A stretch of DNA of 8,014 nucleotides, from positions 1 to 8,014 of the forward strand of contig JAICMB010000134.1 in assembly GCA_025929455.1 (NCBI GenBank), in the 5' to 3' direction. Below the pieces are notes generated by a model. It saw only the letters and a program-made list of their open reading frames with translations, did not search any database and was not told where the DNA came from. Of this stretch, positions 5,775 to 8,014 are shown in pieces. A program made the translations under genes and the position numbers. How positions within the stretch are numbered: position 1 is the first letter of the stretch; every line of letters starts with the position of its first letter. The stretch is from Bryobacteraceae bacterium (lineage in GTDB: Bacteria > Acidobacteriota > Terriglobia > Bryobacterales > Bryobacteraceae).

Positions 5775-7574
5775 TTACAACACTTCGCCGACGAGCTTCT
5801 CGAAGTTCGCAGGCGTGACGAGCTGGAACCGCAACTCCAGCCGCGTAAACTCACGCAACTCGCGCGCCAGGTCGTCACTCGGAACTTCCGGGCTGGCCAG
5901 GAACATGCTTCCGGCGGCGATGCGGTAGGGCAGCACTTTCCAGGTCCGCACCACGCGTTTCGGTAGCGCGCGTGTGGCGGCGGTTTCGACTTCGTGAGGT
6001 TCGACCGGGGCGGCCGGCACGCTCTGTTGCATGCTGAGCGCCTCGTACAGATCGTCTTCGGTGATCTTACCGAGCGCGAGCAGGTGTTCGCCAAGCCGTA
6101 CATCGCGCGGCTGCGTGGCGAGCGCGTGGTCGATCTCTTCGTGCGAAACGAACCCCATTGCCGCCAGCACCTCACCCAGCTTGCGTTTGTGTTCCAGCAG
6201 GGCGTTGCGTGAGGGGTAGGCGTGCTCCGTCTTTACCCAGCGCAGCGGTTCGTGCCGCCAGCGTGCCAGAGCATAGCGCCAGAGCGCGCGCCGGGAGGCG
6301 AGCGTGTTGATGTAGTTGCCGCAGAACACGCGCGGCACGACCCCGAGCGCGAACACGGGCCCATACAGCCGTGCCACACAGGCCATGCGGATGAACATCA
6401 TTACGCCGCCCATGCCGAACGTTGCAGTGGCCAGCCAGGCGTGCGCGTGCAATCCACCGGCGAGCGCCCAGGGCGTGTGCCACACGCGCGACCAGAGCAA
6501 GGTCGCGGAGCCGTAAAAGAACAAAACGTTCGTGAGCAGGCTGGCGGGGTTGCCCACCAGGCCTTTACGATCGCGCCAGAACCAGTACACTTCGCCCGGC
6601 TTGCCGCGCCATCCGTGCCGCTCCCAGGTCTGCAGTGCGATGCCGGTGACCCAGCGCGCGCGCTGACCGATCGCTGCCTTGCGGTCGTGCGGAAAAAACT
6701 CGCGTGTCGCGATCCAATTGCGGCCGGTTGCCTCGCCATTTTGGCGCTGCAACGGCACGAACACGTGCTTATACCCGAGCCGGTGCAACCGCATACCGTT
6801 CTCGTAATCCTCCGTGAGGCAAGCCGGCTCGAAAATACGGTTCGACTCCGTTTCCGCCAGACGCTCCAATGCCACTCGTGAGAACGCCGTGCCCACGCCG
6901 GCCGACGGCGTGAAGCTGCCCATCACCGCCCGCACGCGCATGTCCTTGGACTGGAACTCGCCGAATTCGTCGCAATAGACGCCGTGTACGAGTTGCCGCA
7001 GCGAAGTGTGGAGCGCGAGCACCGGCACCTGCACCATGTCGTAGCGGTCCAGATACGCGTTGGCCACCAGCAGCGACTGCGGATGAATCAGGTCCTCAGC
7101 GTCGTGCGTGAGAATGGCATCGAAGCGTACGCCGTGCTGCTCCTCGTAGAGCAGCATGCGCTGGTACACCCAGTTGAGGCAGTCGGCCTTCGAGGTCGGG
7201 CCGTCATGCGCGCAAACCGCCAGGTGCACGCGGGAGAAGCGCGCTTCGGCCTCGCGCACCGCGTCAAGCGTGGGCTCGTCATTCGGGTATGCGCCGACGA
7301 AGAAATCGTAATGGCGGTAATCGATGGCCGCCACATTGTGCTCCAGCATGCGGCCGATCACCTGGTGCTCGTGCCACAGGGGAACGAAGATCGCCAGCCG
7401 TTTCTGCGGACGGGCCCGAAGCGCGGCGGCGTCGAGCGCGGGCGCGTTGCGGTCGCCGCGCAGCAATACGCCAAGCCACACCGCCGCCACCACCAGATCG
7501 TCCAACCCGCTGACCAATAACACCCACGCAAGCGGCACGAAGCACGCCAGCGCCCCCGCGTCGAGCCAGTGCAC
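5775..7574 (-). CDS. NfrB-like GT2 glycosyltransferase with C-terminal MshEN (GspE_N) domain
   Basis: This membrane glycosyltransferase of about 599 residues resembles E. coli NfrB (phage N4 adsorption protein B), a c-di-GMP-binding exopolysaccharide synthase. N-terminal hydrophobic segments (6-38) include the family's SGLDDL element. The GT2 domain shows PLWHE (65-69), HDGPTSKADCLN (123-134), HDAED (157-161), TEDYENGMR (254-262) and QRARW (304-308), the D,D,D,QxxRW set of processive polymerases. Membrane segments follow at about 343-363, 369-397 and 400-419. The tail has two 24-residue MshEN-type motifs (KLGEVLAAMG... 465-488 and RLGEHLLALG... 493-516) and a second GspE_N-like half to the end. 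The GTG at 7574 is chosen because homologs begin just before this first helix; the frame is open further, to a TTG at 7739, but that would run across the divergent gene. Neither start has a clear Shine-Dalgarno. The sugar substrate is unknown. Confidence 0.88.
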   Translation of the reverse strand: MHWLDAGALACFVPLAWVLLVSGLDDLVVAAVWLGVLLRGDRNAPALDAAALRARPQKRLAIFVPLWHEHQVIGRMLEHNVAAIDYRHYDFFVGAYPNDEPTLDAVREAEARFSRVHLAVCAHDGPTSKADCLNWVYQRMLLYEEQHGVRFDAILTHDAEDLIHPQSLLVANAYLDRYDMVQVPVLALHTSLRQLVHGVYCDEFGEFQSKDMRVRAVMGSFTPSAGVGTAFSRVALERLAETESNRIFEPACLTEDYENGMRLHRLGYKHVFVPLQRQNGEATGRNWIATREFFPHDRKAAIGQRARWVTGIALQTWERHGWRGKPGEVYWFWRDRKGLVGNPASLLTNVLFFYGSATLLWSRVWHTPWALAGGLHAHAWLATATFGMGGVMMFIRMACVARLYGPVFALGVVPRVFCGNYINTLASRRALWRYALARWRHEPLRWVKTEHAYPSRNALLEHKRKLGEVLAAMGFVSHEEIDHALATQPRDVRLGEHLLALGKITEDDLYEALSMQQSVPAAPVEPHEVETAATRALPKRVVRTWKVLPYRIAAGSMFLASPEVPSDDLARELREFTRLELRFQLVTPANFEKLVGEVL

Positions 7575-7657
7575 ACATGTGGCGAGGGCTGTCAAGGTAG
7601 GCAGTGCGGCGCGCGTGAAAAAGTTCGCACGGTTTTTGTGTGAAAATCGGCGCAGCG
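7575..7657. promoter_or_regulatory. divergent intergenic region between glycosyltransferase and phosphoesterase
   Basis: This 83-base gap should hold the promoters of both divergent genes. It is locally AT-richer (7615-7647) than its surroundings. GTGAAAA occurs twice in the same orientation (7615-7621 and 7640-7646), 25 bases apart, and AAAAA (7618-7622) can pair with TTTTT (7633-7637). No convincing -35/-10 pair was found on either strand. The repeated GTGAAAA could be an operator, but two copies may be chance. Confidence 0.35.
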
Positions 7658-8014
7658 ATGAAGCGAGCGATTCTATTCGCCCTGGCGTACCTCCTGACGG
7701 CGTGGAGCGCGTCCCGGCAGAGCGCGTTCGAGTTCGCAATCATCGGCGACCGCACCGGCGAACCGCGCGCGGGCGTCTACGAGCGCGTCTGGCAGGACGC
7801 GGCGGCGCAGCATCCCGCGTTTGCGATCAACGTCGGCGACACCATACAGGGCGGTGAAGGGTCGCCAGCGGTCGAAGAATGGGCGAAAGTTAAGGCGATA
7901 TGGAAGAAGTATCCGTTCCCGTTCTTCGCGGTGCCTGGTAACCACGACATCTGGTCGGATGCTTCAGCAGGTGCGTTCGAGCGTGCGACGGGACATCCGC
8001 CGCAATACAGCTTC
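7658..8014 (+). CDS. secreted calcineurin-like metallophosphoesterase, N-terminal part (cut by window edge)
   Basis: An ATG at 7658 opens a frame that stays open for 119 codons to the last base, so the gene continues beyond the window. Residues 1-18 (MKRAILFALAYLLTAWSA) form a signal peptide, so the enzyme is exported or membrane-bound. Three ordered metallophosphoesterase motifs follow: IIGDRTG (28-34), NVGDTIQGG (58-66) and VPGNHDIW (92-99). In this superfamily these Asp, Asn and His residues hold a two-metal centre that hydrolyses phosphoesters. Motif I is normally D-x-H; here it is D31-R32-T33, so the histidine is replaced. The conserved histidines of later motifs lie beyond the edge. There is no clear Shine-Dalgarno. 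It is divergent from the glycosyltransferase and could share regulation with it. Substrate is unknown; nucleotidase, purple-acid-phosphatase-like or phosphodiesterase roles are all possible. Confidence 0.85.
   Translation, partial: MKRAILFALAYLLTAWSASRQSAFEFAIIGDRTGEPRAGVYERVWQDAAAQHPAFAINVGDTIQGGEGSPAVEEWAKVKAIWKKYPFPFFAVPGNHDIWSDASAGAFERATGHPPQYSF

Noticed and set aside
6222..6881. Plus-strand open frame opposite the glycosyltransferase
   Set aside because: It lies opposite the TED and QRARW motif regions of the real gene and shows no domain of its own.
7590..7595. TTGACA on the minus strand as a -35 box for the glycosyltransferase
   Set aside because: It lies only about 15 bases before the chosen GTG and no -10 box is found 16-18 bases downstream; a start of transcription there would fall inside the gene.

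Overview
This is a high-GC bacterial window that reads most like an acidobacterium of the Solibacter/Bryobacter kind. That assignment is an inference from gene style: a Hanks-type Ser/Thr kinase with a short N-terminal helical region, one membrane helix and a long TPR tail; a PEP-CTERM protein; and GC-rich intergenic repeats. No rRNA, tRNA, CRISPR array, transposase or phage gene is visible.

Layout. Positions 1-275 hold no confident gene. They contain a left-edge open frame that may be the end of an upstream gene, three copies of a 12-base GGTTG(G)AAA unit, and several perfect short hairpins. Then come three plus-strand genes: a YihY/BrkB-family membrane protein (276-1196), a ten-helix EamA/DMT-type permease (1253-2272), and a small secreted PEP-CTERM protein (2337-3020). 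Convergent to these is a large minus-strand kinase (5558-2979), whose last 42 bases overlap the end of the PEP-CTERM gene. Upstream of the kinase on the same strand is an NfrB-like membrane glycosyltransferase (7574-5775). Divergent from it, and cut off by the right edge, is the start of a secreted calcineurin-like phosphoesterase (7658-8014).

How the genes may work together. The common theme is the cell envelope. The glycosyltransferase has the D, DxxD, TED and QxxRW motifs of a polymerising GT2 enzyme and ends in two 24-residue motifs typical of the MshEN c-di-GMP-binding domain, so it is probably a c-di-GMP-controlled exopolysaccharide synthase like E. coli NfrB. PEP-CTERM/exosortase systems are commonly associated with exopolysaccharide production, and a transmembrane kinase with an external TPR domain could sense envelope state. 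A functional link among these genes is a hypothesis from proximity only. No exosortase, NfrA-like outer-membrane partner or diguanylate cyclase lies in the window.

The most useful points for a second look are the MshEN-type tail of the glycosyltransferase, the tail-to-tail overlap in which the PEP-CTERM sorting helix is antisense to the kinase C terminus, the edge-truncated phosphoesterase with an altered first metal motif, and the structured repeat cluster at the left edge. I see nothing that amounts to a clearly new defence or mobile system.
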